From IMG/VR virus record IMGVR_UViG_3300033150_000672, positions 1-62,184 of that record: a DNA stretch of 62,184 nt, one strand, 5' to 3'. This document shows positions 35,084 to 42,515 of the stretch, piece by piece. The notes below the pieces were generated by a model. It ran no database searches. It was not told the origin of the DNA and worked only from the letters and a program-made list of their open reading frames with translations. The DNA comes from a virus. Positions within the stretch are counted from its first letter, which is position 1. Each line of letters opens with the position of its first letter. The translations under genes were made by a program, and so were the position numbers.

Positions 35084-35233
35084 ATGACAAAATTAGTACA
35101 AGTTGAAAGAGATTTTGTTAATGAGGAAACTCCTGAAAAATTCAGAGCGAGGATAGTAAGTGATTATTTAGATAATGGTTTTATAATTGTAGGAATTATT
35201 CAAGAAGGAGATGAATATATTTTACAAAAATAA
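35084..35233 (+). CDS. Small hypothetical protein (49 aa)
   Basis: Starts after AAGAGGTGATATAA. A short alpha/beta protein (GFIIVGIIQEGDEYIL) without known family. Confidence 0.55.
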   Translation: MTKLVQVERDFVNEETPEKFRARIVSDYLDNGFIIVGIIQEGDEYILQK

Positions 35234-35248
35234 TGGAAGGTGATAAAA

Positions 35249-35512
35249 ATGAAAGCATTAGAATATTTAGAAGAGTGCAGAGATATAAAAATAGAATATG
35301 TATCTAAAGACATTGAAGAATTATTAGAAAGTTTAGATGAACTAATTTTTGAAATCTGGATTGATTTCAAAGAGGTTGTAAGATTACTTTGGAACACTGG
35401 AATAAATGTTCTTAAGTTAATAGCACAAATCTCAACTTTTTGGGAACTGTTGATAGATACAAAAATTGCAAGGTGGATTGGAAAGATTCTTGCTGGTTTG
35501 AAAAAGAAATAA
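35249..35512 (+). CDS. Small amphipathic helical protein (87 aa)
   Basis: The last 45 residues (VVRLLWNTGINVLKLIAQIS) are strongly amphipathic to hydrophobic and end in KKK. A membrane-active protein at the end of the virion operon could take part in lysis; this is inference. GAAGGTGATAAAA ribosome site. Confidence 0.45.
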   Translation: MKALEYLEECRDIKIEYVSKDIEELLESLDELIFEIWIDFKEVVRLLWNTGINVLKLIAQISTFWELLIDTKIARWIGKILAGLKKK

Positions 35513-35545
35513 TTCTCTTTGAGAATATTTTCTTTATTTTTCATT

Positions 35546-35800
35546 ATGAGTCAAACCAAGATTTTAGAATTTTTGAAAAAGAAAAATAGGTGGTATGATA
35601 TAGAAGAAATATCTAAAGGAAGTGGAGTGTCCCGAAGCAAAACTGGCTACTATCTTCGTTGTCTGAAACGAAAGAGTCAAGTTCAAAGGAGAATGATGCC
35701 AAATCCAAAACATGGAGAACCTGGTCAAACTATCAATATACCATATTGGAAAATAAAAGATGGGAGGAAGAAATTAAATGAAAGCAGTATTCATTGGTAA
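35546..35800 (+). CDS. Winged-helix DNA-binding protein (84 aa)
   Basis: ILEFLKKKNRWYDIEEISKG and SGVSRSKTGYYLRCLKRK make a clear winged helix, as in archaeal and phage transcription regulators. The ATG at 35546 lies about 27 bp after the T/A-rich stretch near 35520 without a ribosome site, so it may have its own leaderless transcript. A switch regulator for the two arms is possible. Confidence 0.6.
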   Translation: MSQTKILEFLKKKNRWYDIEEISKGSGVSRSKTGYYLRCLKRKSQVQRRMMPNPKHGEPGQTINIPYWKIKDGRKKLNESSIHW

Positions 35801-36485
35801 GTATGAGACAGAGAAATGGGATTTAACAAATTTAATAAGAATATTATATACTTATAAATTTGATACTGTTTACTTTATGGAGGATGGGTGGAACTCTACA
35901 TGGTCTCAAGAGATGAGACACGCTGGTTTCAAAGTTTTCTGTGTTTTGAAATTTAAGAATAAATCAATAGAAGTTTTAAGAAGTAAGATAGACGCTGTTA
36001 GAATGTTTTCTGATGGCATCTGTTTTGATTACATTAGAGAAGAGAATTGTAAACTATGGAATGTTTTTTCAATTTTTAAAATAATGTTTAGAGTCAATAA
36101 AATAAAATTTCTTATTGATTTAGAGAAAGAGAAAGAATGGCACTGTGTCTTAAAATGTGAAGATTATTCGTCTCTCCTTGATAATGAATTAAACCGAATG
36201 TTTTATGGCCAGTCCATTCCTCTATTTTCTCTTTTATTTGATAGAATACTTCTAATGAGTTACCATCAAGAATATAAACAACCAATTTATCATGTAGTAG
36301 AACTTATTTTAAAACTTCAAAATTTATCTAAAAAGGTTATTCCAATATTTCAAACCTATCAAGATAATCCAATACAAGACTATGATAAATATTGGGGAGA
36401 TGTTGTTATGGTGACAGATATATTTACAAATAAAGCATATTTTAGATTGGGAACGTGTGATTTAGATTCTTTTAAAACAGAGTGA
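35778..36485 (+). CDS. TIM-barrel-like protein, unknown (235 aa)
   Basis: Alternating strands and helices (AVFIGKY, DTVYFMEDG, HAGFKVFCVLKF, ISDGICFDYIRE) and VIPIFQTYQDN near the end resemble glycoside-hydrolase-type barrels, where the D-x-x-R of FDYIR is often near the active site. Last gene of the rightward arm. A cell-envelope-degrading enzyme is a reasonable guess, but I cannot name catalytic residues with certainty. Confidence 0.4.
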   Translation: MKAVFIGKYETEKWDLTNLIRILYTYKFDTVYFMEDGWNSTWSQEMRHAGFKVFCVLKFKNKSIEVLRSKIDAVRMFSDGICFDYIREENCKLWNVFSIFKIMFRVNKIKFLIDLEKEKEWHCVLKCEDYSSLLDNELNRMFYGQSIPLFSLLFDRILLMSYHQEYKQPIYHVVELILKLQNLSKKVIPIFQTYQDNPIQDYDKYWGDVVMVTDIFTNKAYFRLGTCDLDSFKTE

Positions 36486-36921
36486 TTTGACCATTCCGTC
36501 TTATTTTTCGAGGAGATTTTGGTGGAGGAACCAATGATTTGGTTTTGGTTATCACCCCGTCAACCGCATCAAAGGGAGTTAATTCAATGGATTTTTCCTC
36601 CTTTACCACCTCCTCGAATTGTATCACTCCTTCTTTTTCTAAAACAAGTATGAATTCACTTAATGACATATTGGTATTATAATGCTTACCTTCTGCATCA
36701 TTTACACTCTGAAGCCATATTTTTTTCCATGATTCAGGTGTGAGTTGTTTTTCACCGTATCTTGTTGAACCGAGTTTTGTCATTAGGGTGCTTATTATTA
36801 ATTCTGGATTTGGATCTTCTATTGGTCTTTCTATAAAAACCGTTTTTCCGTTTAATTTTGTTGGTATTCTTTCTTTTACGTAATCTCGAATATACATTAA
36901 CATCTTTACTATTTTTGACAT
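36472..36921 (-). CDS. Hypothetical protein with C-terminal clamp-binding motif (149 aa)
   Basis: Not recognised by fold. It starts after TTGGAGGTGAAAATT at 36921 and ends KIRRNGQITLF, whose Q-I-T-L-F matches a sliding-clamp-binding peptide that is also present at the ends of DNA polymerase B, the 52713 protein and DpdA. This points to a role at the replication fork. It is the last gene of the leftward arm, and its end overlaps the convergent 35778 gene by 14 bases. Confidence 0.65.
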   Translation of the reverse strand: MSKIVKMLMYIRDYVKERIPTKLNGKTVFIERPIEDPNPELIISTLMTKLGSTRYGEKQLTPESWKKIWLQSVNDAEGKHYNTNMSLSEFILVLEKEGVIQFEEVVKEEKSIELTPFDAVDGVITKTKSLVPPPKSPRKIRRNGQITLF

Positions 36922-37255
36922 AATTTTCACCTCCAAATATTTTTATTGTTTTTTTATTTTTCATTAATAATTTAAGATTATAATCTCCAGATATTAAACA
37001 ACGTCTACATATTATAACATTATCTTTTTTTATTCTAAATTTTTTACTCAAAACTTTTTCACAACACCAACAAAAAAATTTCTTTTTTCTAACTGCTTTT
37101 GGTAAATTGTCTAGATTCATATTATTATTAATATTTATATTTTTCTTTTCCAATATAAATTCTTTGTAATTACTGTCGGCACCTATGAAAGATTTAGAAT
37201 CATACTCATTTGAGGTGAGTAACGGTGCCGACAGTGAATATGATTTATTTTTCAT
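36752..37255 (-). CDS. Zinc-ribbon protein, boundaries uncertain
   Basis: The solid part is residues FFCWCCEKVLSKKFRI ... ICRRC (about 36990-37080), a four-cysteine ribbon with basic surroundings. Two problems: the 5' third contains an 11-bp inverted repeat (37173-37234) and the first ATG has no ribosome site, so an ATG at 37120 is possible; and the 3' end reads 170 bases into the next gene as lysine-rich sequence that looks like shadow. The true C-terminus may be shorter or read by a frame change. Confidence 0.4.
   Translation of the reverse strand: MKNKSYSLSAPLLTSNEYDSKSFIGADSNYKEFILEKKNININNNMNLDNLPKAVRKKKFFCWCCEKVLSKKFRIKKDNVIICRRCLISGDYNLKLLMKNKKTIKIFGGENYVKNSKDVNVYSRLRKRKNTNKIKRKNGFYRKTNRRSKSRINNKHPNDKTRFNKIR
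37173..37234 (-). repeat. Perfect 11-bp inverted repeat with inner hairpins
   Basis: CTGTCGGCACC at 37173-37183 pairs perfectly with GGTGCCGACAG at 37224-37234. On the minus strand the loop also contains TACTCA/TGAGTA around CCTCAAA and a small AUGA/UCAU hairpin, giving a possible three-way junction of 62 bases. It may be a leader element between the 37245 and 36472 genes. Confidence 0.5.
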
Positions 37256-37604
37256 TAGCAATCAGTGTTTGAAATAATCTTAATAAATTTTTTTGTTTTT
37301 CCAATTCAAATTCTAATAATGCTTTTTCATATTTCATATTATCTAATTTTACTTTTGTTTCTTGATAATTTTCACTTTGTTTTAATCTATACAATAATTC
37401 TGCTTTTCTAGATTCTGCATTACCAAATTTTGGTTTTCCTCTCATATCAACTTCTGATGTGATTATTGACATGAAACCAAAAGATATTTCTTCTATCTTT
37501 CCTTGATACTCTTCAATTATTCTTGTTCTATCTAAAATTTTCAAGTTCAAGTTGAATATCTTTTCTATCATTTTCTTTCCTTTCATTTCGTATTCTTTGT
37601 TCAT
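37245..37604 (-). CDS. Conserved phage-type coiled-coil protein (119 aa)
   Basis: FMSIITSEVDMRGKPKFGNA then ESRKAELLYRLKQSENYQE, and a long heptad tail, match a small protein common in phage replication regions, with no known function. GAAGAGGTGATAAATT ribosome site at 37604. Confidence 0.65.
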   Translation of the reverse strand: MNKEYEMKGKKMIEKIFNLNLKILDRTRIIEEYQGKIEEISFGFMSIITSEVDMRGKPKFGNAESRKAELLYRLKQSENYQETKVKLDNMKYEKALLEFELEKQKNLLRLFQTLIANEK

Positions 37605-37773
37605 AATTTATCACCTCTTCAAATAATTTGCTTTGGTTTGGATCATCTTTTGTTTTGATTTTAATTTTTCTTTCTGGTTTACCAAAAAGTTTTACAAAAC
37701 AAACATATCCATATTTTCTTTCTACACTTTCTGGATTTTTAAGTATTCTTCCGCATCTCAAACAATTCGTCAT
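37528..37773 (-). CDS. DUF6011-like zinc-finger protein (81 aa)
   Basis: TNCLRCGRILKNPESVERKYG followed by VCFVKLFG matches the DUF6011 pattern of a CxxCG-R-x-L knuckle and a later GxxC. NQSKLFEE in the second half is a weak match to the clamp-binding peptide. Function unknown. Overlaps both neighbours. Confidence 0.65.
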   Translation of the reverse strand: MTNCLRCGRILKNPESVERKYGYVCFVKLFGKPERKIKIKTKDDPNQSKLFEEVINYEQRIRNERKENDRKDIQLELENFR

Positions 37774-38095
37774 AAAAATCTCCTCTCAATTTTTTAATTT
37801 TATCACTTACCTTTACCAATAACGCATGTAATTTTTGAAATTCTTTCTCTTTTCTTTGTGCCATTTTAGTTATATCTCCACCTGAATAGGTGTCTAATCT
37901 ATCATTATATTTTTGGCATATTGGACAAGTAAAAGATTCCCATAAACTATCTTGTGTTTCACCACCTTGCTCATGAATAATCTGTTGGGTTCTTCTTTCT
38001 TTACTACACCAAACCCACATATCACCCTGTATTTGATTATAATCTGGTGGTGTGACAATTATATTTTTAAAAAATATAATATGTTTATATTTCAT
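37739..38095 (-). CDS. Hypothetical protein with CxxC (118 aa)
   Basis: A central SFTCPICQKYNDRLDTY segment follows two tryptophan-cysteine positions (WVWCSKERR), suggesting a metal site; the C-terminus is a coiled coil. Starts four bases inside the end of the helicase gene. Not recognised. Confidence 0.55.
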   Translation of the reverse strand: MKYKHIIFFKNIIVTPPDYNQIQGDMWVWCSKERRTQQIIHEQGGETQDSLWESFTCPICQKYNDRLDTYSGGDITKMAQRKEKEFQKLHALLVKVSDKIKKLRGDFYDELFEMRKNT

Positions 38096-39681
38096 TTTTT
38101 ATCCTTCCACATTTTCATAATTTCTTTGGTAGCACCTATATCATCTACTTCTATTCTTTTAACATCTTCATCCATTACTCTATTAATCAATGCTATTTTA
38201 TTGTTTAAATACTCCATAACTTTCTCCTCCACACTATCTTCTGATAGAATATTGATAATTAAACAACGTTCTTTTTGACCTCTTCTCCATATCCTACCTA
38301 TTCTTTGTTGTAATTTAATTGGATTCCATGGTAAATCCATATTAATTAATATATGAGCATCTTGTAGATTTATTCCATATCCCATACAATCCGTTGTCAA
38401 TAATATTTGTCCATCCTTTCTCCATTTTTTAATTATTTCATCTTTTTCTTTTGAACTCAAATTTCCAGTGGTAACAAAAATTTTATTTTCATTTGATAAT
38501 CCTTCTTCTATCAAATTAGCAAATTTAGCAAATTGTGTGAATATTATAACCTTTTTATCTCCTATTTCTTTTAATATTTCTCTTAATTCTTTTATCTTAT
38601 TACTTGCTCCATCTAATCCAACCGTTCCTGGATGATTACAAACCTGCCTTAATGCTGTTAATTTTGCAAGAGGATTTTCGTTTATTTCAATTTCTTCAAT
38701 TACTTCATCTGCAATCTCATTATGATATCTTTTTTGATTTGGAAGCATTGGAACCATAATTGTTTTTTCAACCTTACCAGGTAAGTCAGTTAATTTTTCT
38801 TTTACCACAAAATCTTTCATTATATCTTTCAGATGGTCTAAATTTTTAAATGCTACCGTTTCTCTGAATTGGATTGCACCAAATCTTCTTGTTACTTGAA
38901 CAAGAAATCTGCTTTGGAAGTCCCAATAACTACTAAAAATATCTGGTCTAATAAAATTCAATATATTGTAAAGTTCTTCTAATCTATTTTCAAGTATAGC
39001 ACCACTTAAAGCAATTTTATTTTTAGCATTTATTTCTTTTAGTGCTCTTGATATTTTTGTTTTATGGTTTTTGATTCTAACAATTTCATCAATTATTAAA
39101 TAGTCCCAATATAATTTTTTTATTTTGTTAATATCATTTCTTGCTGTTTCATATGATACAATGGTAAAGAAAGCATTACTTTCATATATTCTCTTTTTGG
39201 GAGAACCTTCAATTAAATTATATAATTCATTTGTGAATTTATTAATTTCTTGGCACCATTGTCTTTTCAAACTTGCTGGAACAATTATCAAACATCTCTT
39301 AGCACCAAAGAATTTTTTTCCTGTTATTGCTGTAATTAATGCTGTTGCTGTTTTTCCAAAACCTATGTCCATATTATAAATCACATTCTTTTTATTCAAT
39401 CCAAATTGAACACATTTTTCTTGTTCGTGATATAATTTTAGTTTTGGTTGATTTAAAGCATATAAGCATATATTTTCTATTTCCTTTTCTTCTACTTTAT
39501 AAGGAACCCCATAGCTCTCAAGAAGATCCGTGATTTTCTTTAAATCCATAGTTGGGACTTTCCAGCACCGTTTAGCACCTAAATAGATGCGTCGTGGTAG
39601 ACATTTGATTATTTTAATATAATTATCATTAAATGGAAAATAAATAAATAAATTAGCAGGTGTTTTTTTAATCGTTATCAT
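38092..39681 (-). CDS. SNF2-family (SMARCAL1-like) helicase/ATPase (529 aa)
   Basis: Residues 1-45 are a small basic domain resembling HARP; then a two-lobe SF2 motor: YNMDIGFGKTATAL (Walker A), LIIDEIVRIKN (motif II), LSGAILEN (III), and QQRIGRIWRRGQ (VI). SMARCAL1-like enzymes re-anneal or remodel DNA at forks. Start at 39681 follows GGAGGTCACTG; the longer reading begins inside the previous gene. The second lobe is complete. Confidence 0.85.
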   Translation of the reverse strand: MITIKKTPANLFIYFPFNDNYIKIIKCLPRRIYLGAKRCWKVPTMDLKKITDLLESYGVPYKVEEKEIENICLYALNQPKLKLYHEQEKCVQFGLNKKNVIYNMDIGFGKTATALITAITGKKFFGAKRCLIIVPASLKRQWCQEINKFTNELYNLIEGSPKKRIYESNAFFTIVSYETARNDINKIKKLYWDYLIIDEIVRIKNHKTKISRALKEINAKNKIALSGAILENRLEELYNILNFIRPDIFSSYWDFQSRFLVQVTRRFGAIQFRETVAFKNLDHLKDIMKDFVVKEKLTDLPGKVEKTIMVPMLPNQKRYHNEIADEVIEEIEINENPLAKLTALRQVCNHPGTVGLDGASNKIKELREILKEIGDKKVIIFTQFAKFANLIEEGLSNENKIFVTTGNLSSKEKDEIIKKWRKDGQILLTTDCMGYGINLQDAHILINMDLPWNPIKLQQRIGRIWRRGQKERCLIINILSEDSVEEKVMEYLNNKIALINRVMDEDVKRIEVDDIGATKEIMKMWKDKK

Positions 39682-39826
39682 CAGTGACCTCCACATCTAC
39701 AAAAATTCCACCATTGTGAAGATATGATTGAATTTTTTTAGCAATTAAAATTTTTTCTTTACTTTCTAATTTCTTTTTAATTACCATTCCAATATTTGCT
39801 AATCTAATATTTTTAATTATTATCAT
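39668..39826 (-). CDS. Small hypothetical protein (52 aa)
   Basis: MIIIKNIRLANIGMVIKKKL then a short acidic end. It follows GAGGTGAGTAAAG and overlaps the helicase start, so it is coupled to it. First gene of this transcript. Not recognised. Confidence 0.55.
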   Translation of the reverse strand: MIIIKNIRLANIGMVIKKKLESKEKILIAKKIQSYLHNGGIFVDVEVTDDND

Positions 39827-39859
39827 TTTCTTTACTCACCTCAATAAAATAATATTATT

Positions 39860-39895
39860 TGCTTATTTATAAACTTTTTGTTTTGGTTGTTTATA
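39860..39895 (-). promoter_or_regulatory. Promoter with duplicated TATA element
   Basis: On the minus strand AAGTTTATAAA occurs twice about 20 bases apart. The nearer copy lies about 25 bp before a start that would leave a GAGGTGAG leader ahead of 39826. Confidence 0.5.
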
Positions 39896-39919
39896 AACTT
39901 CTTGATTGTTCATTATATA

Positions 39920-40396
39920 TTATTCTCCGCCATCAATTTTAATCTTAAGATAACGAGCGAGACAATAAGCATCGCACTCATTATTATTCTTAAATTCAAT
40001 ACCATATAATCTTTCCACCTCCAACATTATTCTATATTTATTATAATTTCCTTTACCAACAATTATTTTTTTCCATTTTGTTGGTGGGACTATTTCAAGA
40101 GGAATATCATATTCTTTAAACATAACTTTTATTATACCACCTAATTCTCCTAATTCAAATGTTCTACCTACTGAACCATATGAATATCCTTCCATAATTC
40201 CTGAAATATTTTCTTTTCCAAACCTATTAATATGTCTAACTAAAATTTTTTCTATTTCTTTTTCTAAGAACAATAATCTATCCATATCACGTAATTTTTT
40301 TGGTTTAATAACACCAGTTTTAAATCTTTCTGTTTTGGTATCCATTATACAAATTCCTGTTTCACTTAAAGATTGGTCAATTGCTATAATAATCAT
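39920..40396 (-). CDS. RuvC-like Holliday junction resolvase (158 aa)
   Basis: RNase H-fold nuclease. MIIIAIDQSLSETG carries the first catalytic aspartate, ISGIMEGYSYG the glutamate, and NNNECDAYCLARY the last acidic residue; VPPTKWKK is a common conserved helix. Resolves recombination and packaging branches. Start at 40396 after GGGAGGATGTA. Confidence 0.8.
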   Translation of the reverse strand: MIIIAIDQSLSETGICIMDTKTERFKTGVIKPKKLRDMDRLLFLEKEIEKILVRHINRFGKENISGIMEGYSYGSVGRTFELGELGGIIKVMFKEYDIPLEIVPPTKWKKIIVGKGNYNKYRIMLEVERLYGIEFKNNNECDAYCLARYLKIKIDGGE

Positions 40397-41439
40397 TTCA
40401 CATACATCCTCCCATACCATTTGCATTTACCTTCACATAATCCCTCTCTATATAATTTTTCACAATATGGAAAGAAATGTTCACCCTTATGATAAACAGT
40501 TTCAAAAACGTGGTCATGTTTTTGCATATGGATAAAATCATTAATTGTTCCATCATTTCTAGAAAATTTAGATAAATATTTTTTACAAATTTCTTTTGCT
40601 TCTTCTTCTGTAAAACCCATCTCTCTTAACCAAATCACACCCCAATATCTAAATTTATGATTGGTATGTTCTGTCAACATCTTTCTAACACAAGGCCACA
40701 TTTTTTCATCACCATATTCTTCTATATCAAATTTACCCATTGGTATTTCAATTGTTCTAATGTCTGGTTTTTTTGTTGGATAATCAAACTTATCTATATT
40801 TATTTTTTTATTTCCATACCATTGAATTGGTATTAATCTTTGTTCTTTTGCTGCTTCTTGTATATCATGAAGAGATTTAAAAATATTAAAATCTGTATTT
40901 TTTAGTGGAACACAAAAACATTTTCGTTTTAAATTAAATGTGTTTGGTATTCTTGAAATTCTAGCAATGTCACCAATAATATGTTCATCTATATCTGCCT
41001 CTTTAGGGTCACCAATTTCTAATCCTATTTTTTCTACTATTTTTCTCTGAACATTGGCAATAGCATCCTTTGGATTTTTTAAATTATGTATTTTACATTT
41101 CACATAACAATGAAAACCGCCTCCACTCATAATTAAACAATGTATTAAATCTAAATTCAATAATAATTTATGTAATTTTTTAATATTCTTAAAACTATTA
41201 ATAGAATCTAAATCAAAAAATATCTTATCAACAATTGCGGAATCATATTCTGGATATTCAATTCCGTATTTTCCTTTTTTCAGATTAGAGAAAGAATAAA
41301 TGGTTGAATAAACATTGGTTCGACCATTATATTTATTCAACGCATCATAAAATTCTTTTTGGTTATGAACTATTCTATATTCTCCTCTTCTTTCAGGAAA
41401 TCCCATTTCTCTTGGAAACTTTCCAAAAAGAGACATCAT
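40393..41439 (-). CDS. Archaeo-eukaryotic primase with PriL-like Fe-S end (348 aa)
   Basis: The catalytic part shows KIFFDLDS (metal-binding DxD), CLIMSGGGFHCYVK (nucleotide-binding SGG-H) and RISRIPNTFNLKRKCFC, the pattern of PriS/PrimPol primases. The C-terminal third contains PCVRKM, a long helical part, then FPYCEKL and GLCEGKC: four cysteines spaced like the iron-sulfur domain of PriL. One chain thus seems to join both subunit functions. Makes primers for the neighbouring DNA polymerase B. Confidence 0.8.
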   Translation of the reverse strand: MMSLFGKFPREMGFPERRGEYRIVHNQKEFYDALNKYNGRTNVYSTIYSFSNLKKGKYGIEYPEYDSAIVDKIFFDLDSINSFKNIKKLHKLLLNLDLIHCLIMSGGGFHCYVKCKIHNLKNPKDAIANVQRKIVEKIGLEIGDPKEADIDEHIIGDIARISRIPNTFNLKRKCFCVPLKNTDFNIFKSLHDIQEAAKEQRLIPIQWYGNKKINIDKFDYPTKKPDIRTIEIPMGKFDIEEYGDEKMWPCVRKMLTEHTNHKFRYWGVIWLREMGFTEEEAKEICKKYLSKFSRNDGTINDFIHMQKHDHVFETVYHKGEHFFPYCEKLYREGLCEGKCKWYGRMYVK

Positions 41440-41537
41440 TCTTCCCAATCATCCTCCAAAGAACCATCTTCATCAGGATAATCTTCATCATCTTCACCAT
41501 CTTTAATGTATGTATAATCGTCTCGAAAATCACTCAT
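41436..41537 (-). CDS. Very acidic small peptide (33 aa)
   Basis: After GGAGGATAATAAAA, MSDFRDDYTYIKDGEDDEDY is followed by more acid residues; net charge strongly negative. Overlaps the primase start. A DNA mimic or primase partner is possible; unknown. Confidence 0.5.
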   Translation of the reverse strand: MSDFRDDYTYIKDGEDDEDYPDEDGSLEDDWEE

Positions 41538-41706
41538 TTTTATTATCCTCCTTTCTTTTAAAAAATTTACATTTATGATTTTTAATATCATAAAATGTTA
41601 TCGCATTTATAACACATCTGCACCTTCTTGGGTGTTTATATTTGCATTTATAACATAATAACTTTGTTTTCTTCTTCCAAGACTCTCTCCATTCATCTGG
41701 GATTAT
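41530..41706 (-). CDS. Zinc-finger ORF without a normal start codon
   Basis: The frame reads WRESWKKKTKLLCYKCKYKH then PRRCRCVIN and HKCKFF: five cysteines and histidines in a convincing metal-binding pattern, ending at 41530. No ATG, GTG or TTG occurs in frame after the upstream stop. An ATA at 41706 overlaps the previous stop exactly where other genes here use an ATGA overlap, so ATA initiation, a reading-frame change from the Cas4-like gene or a sequence change are options. Confidence 0.4.
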   Translation of the reverse strand: MIPDEWRESWKKKTKLLCYKCKYKHPRRCRCVINAITFYDIKNHKCKFFKRKEDNKNE

Positions 41707-42515
41707 TTGACTCGTTTCTTATCAGCCCCCTCACACTTCGTTCCTTTAAATCCGCACCACTTGCATGGCCAAACCCATCCTTGTTTGTTAGCAAGTGGAA
41801 AACAATCAATATTAATTAATTTTTGAACAATATCAATTTCTTTAATTATCTTTTTTAGATATCTTTCATCTACCTTTTCAAAAAATAAATGGTCATGTTG
41901 AGTGAAATACATGGCCCAATATTTAACCTTACCATATTTTTTTGACCTTGGATCTCCATTCCAACACAACGCATAAAAAGCCATCTCTTCTCTACATTTA
42001 TCTTTATTTTTTACCTTTCCTGTTTTCCAATCAACAATTATAACTCCATCATCCTCATAATGATAATAAACAGCATCTATTATTCCATGAATTTTTAATT
42101 GATGATTATAATAATCTACTTCTTGTGATATTGGAAAGAAATGTTTTTTATTATGTGATTTACTCAATATTGATTCTTTTAATTTTATAAAATTATTCAT
42201 ATTTTTCTTTCCTTTATAACGTTCTTTATTAATTGTTATTTGTGGTTTTTTTATAATTTCAATTTTTTGTTCTCCAGTTTTTTCATCTCTTATTATTTTT
42301 TTAATTTCTTTTTCTTCTATTTTCACTCCATTGGTGTAGAAGTGTTCAATTTCTTTATGAATTTTATTTCCCTTATCTGCTAAAAAAGAAAATTTTGTTC
42401 TTGGTTCTATATATTTATAGATGTATTTCAATTTAAATTTATATGGACACTCATTATAAGTCAAAAATTTTGACTTAGATAATAAGAATCTTTCTTCTTT
42501 TTTTAATTCATTCAA
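41703..42515 (-). CDS. Cas4/RecB-like PD-(D/E)XK nuclease with Fe-S cluster (270 aa)
   Basis: SKSKFLTYNECPYKFKLKY gives the first cysteine, KGNKIHKEIEHF the helix, HGIIDAVYY then VIIVDWKTGK the D...D-x-K catalytic core, and WVWPCKWCGFKGTKC three more cysteines. This is the Cas4/AddB arrangement: a nuclease clamped by a 4Fe-4S cluster, used in recombination or end processing. No CRISPR is present, so a replication-recombination role is likelier. Confidence 0.85.
   Translation of the reverse strand: MNELKKEERFLLSKSKFLTYNECPYKFKLKYIYKYIEPRTKFSFLADKGNKIHKEIEHFYTNGVKIEEKEIKKIIRDEKTGEQKIEIIKKPQITINKERYKGKKNMNNFIKLKESILSKSHNKKHFFPISQEVDYYNHQLKIHGIIDAVYYHYEDDGVIIVDWKTGKVKNKDKCREEMAFYALCWNGDPRSKKYGKVKYWAMYFTQHDHLFFEKVDERYLKKIIKEIDIVQKLINIDCFPLANKQGWVWPCKWCGFKGTKCEGADKKRVK

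Noticed and set aside
39850-39912. 16-residue minus-strand frame MNNQEVYKQPKQKVYK
   Set aside because: It is made by the duplicated TATA element AAGTTTATAAA; no ribosome site.
41600-41690. 29-residue minus-strand frame starting MNGESLGRRK
   Set aside because: Shadow of the zinc-finger frame in the same place, which has a far better pattern.
41703-42515. Part of a CRISPR-Cas system (Cas4)
   Set aside because: No Cas1, Cas2 or repeat-spacer array in the window; a replication-recombination nuclease fits better.
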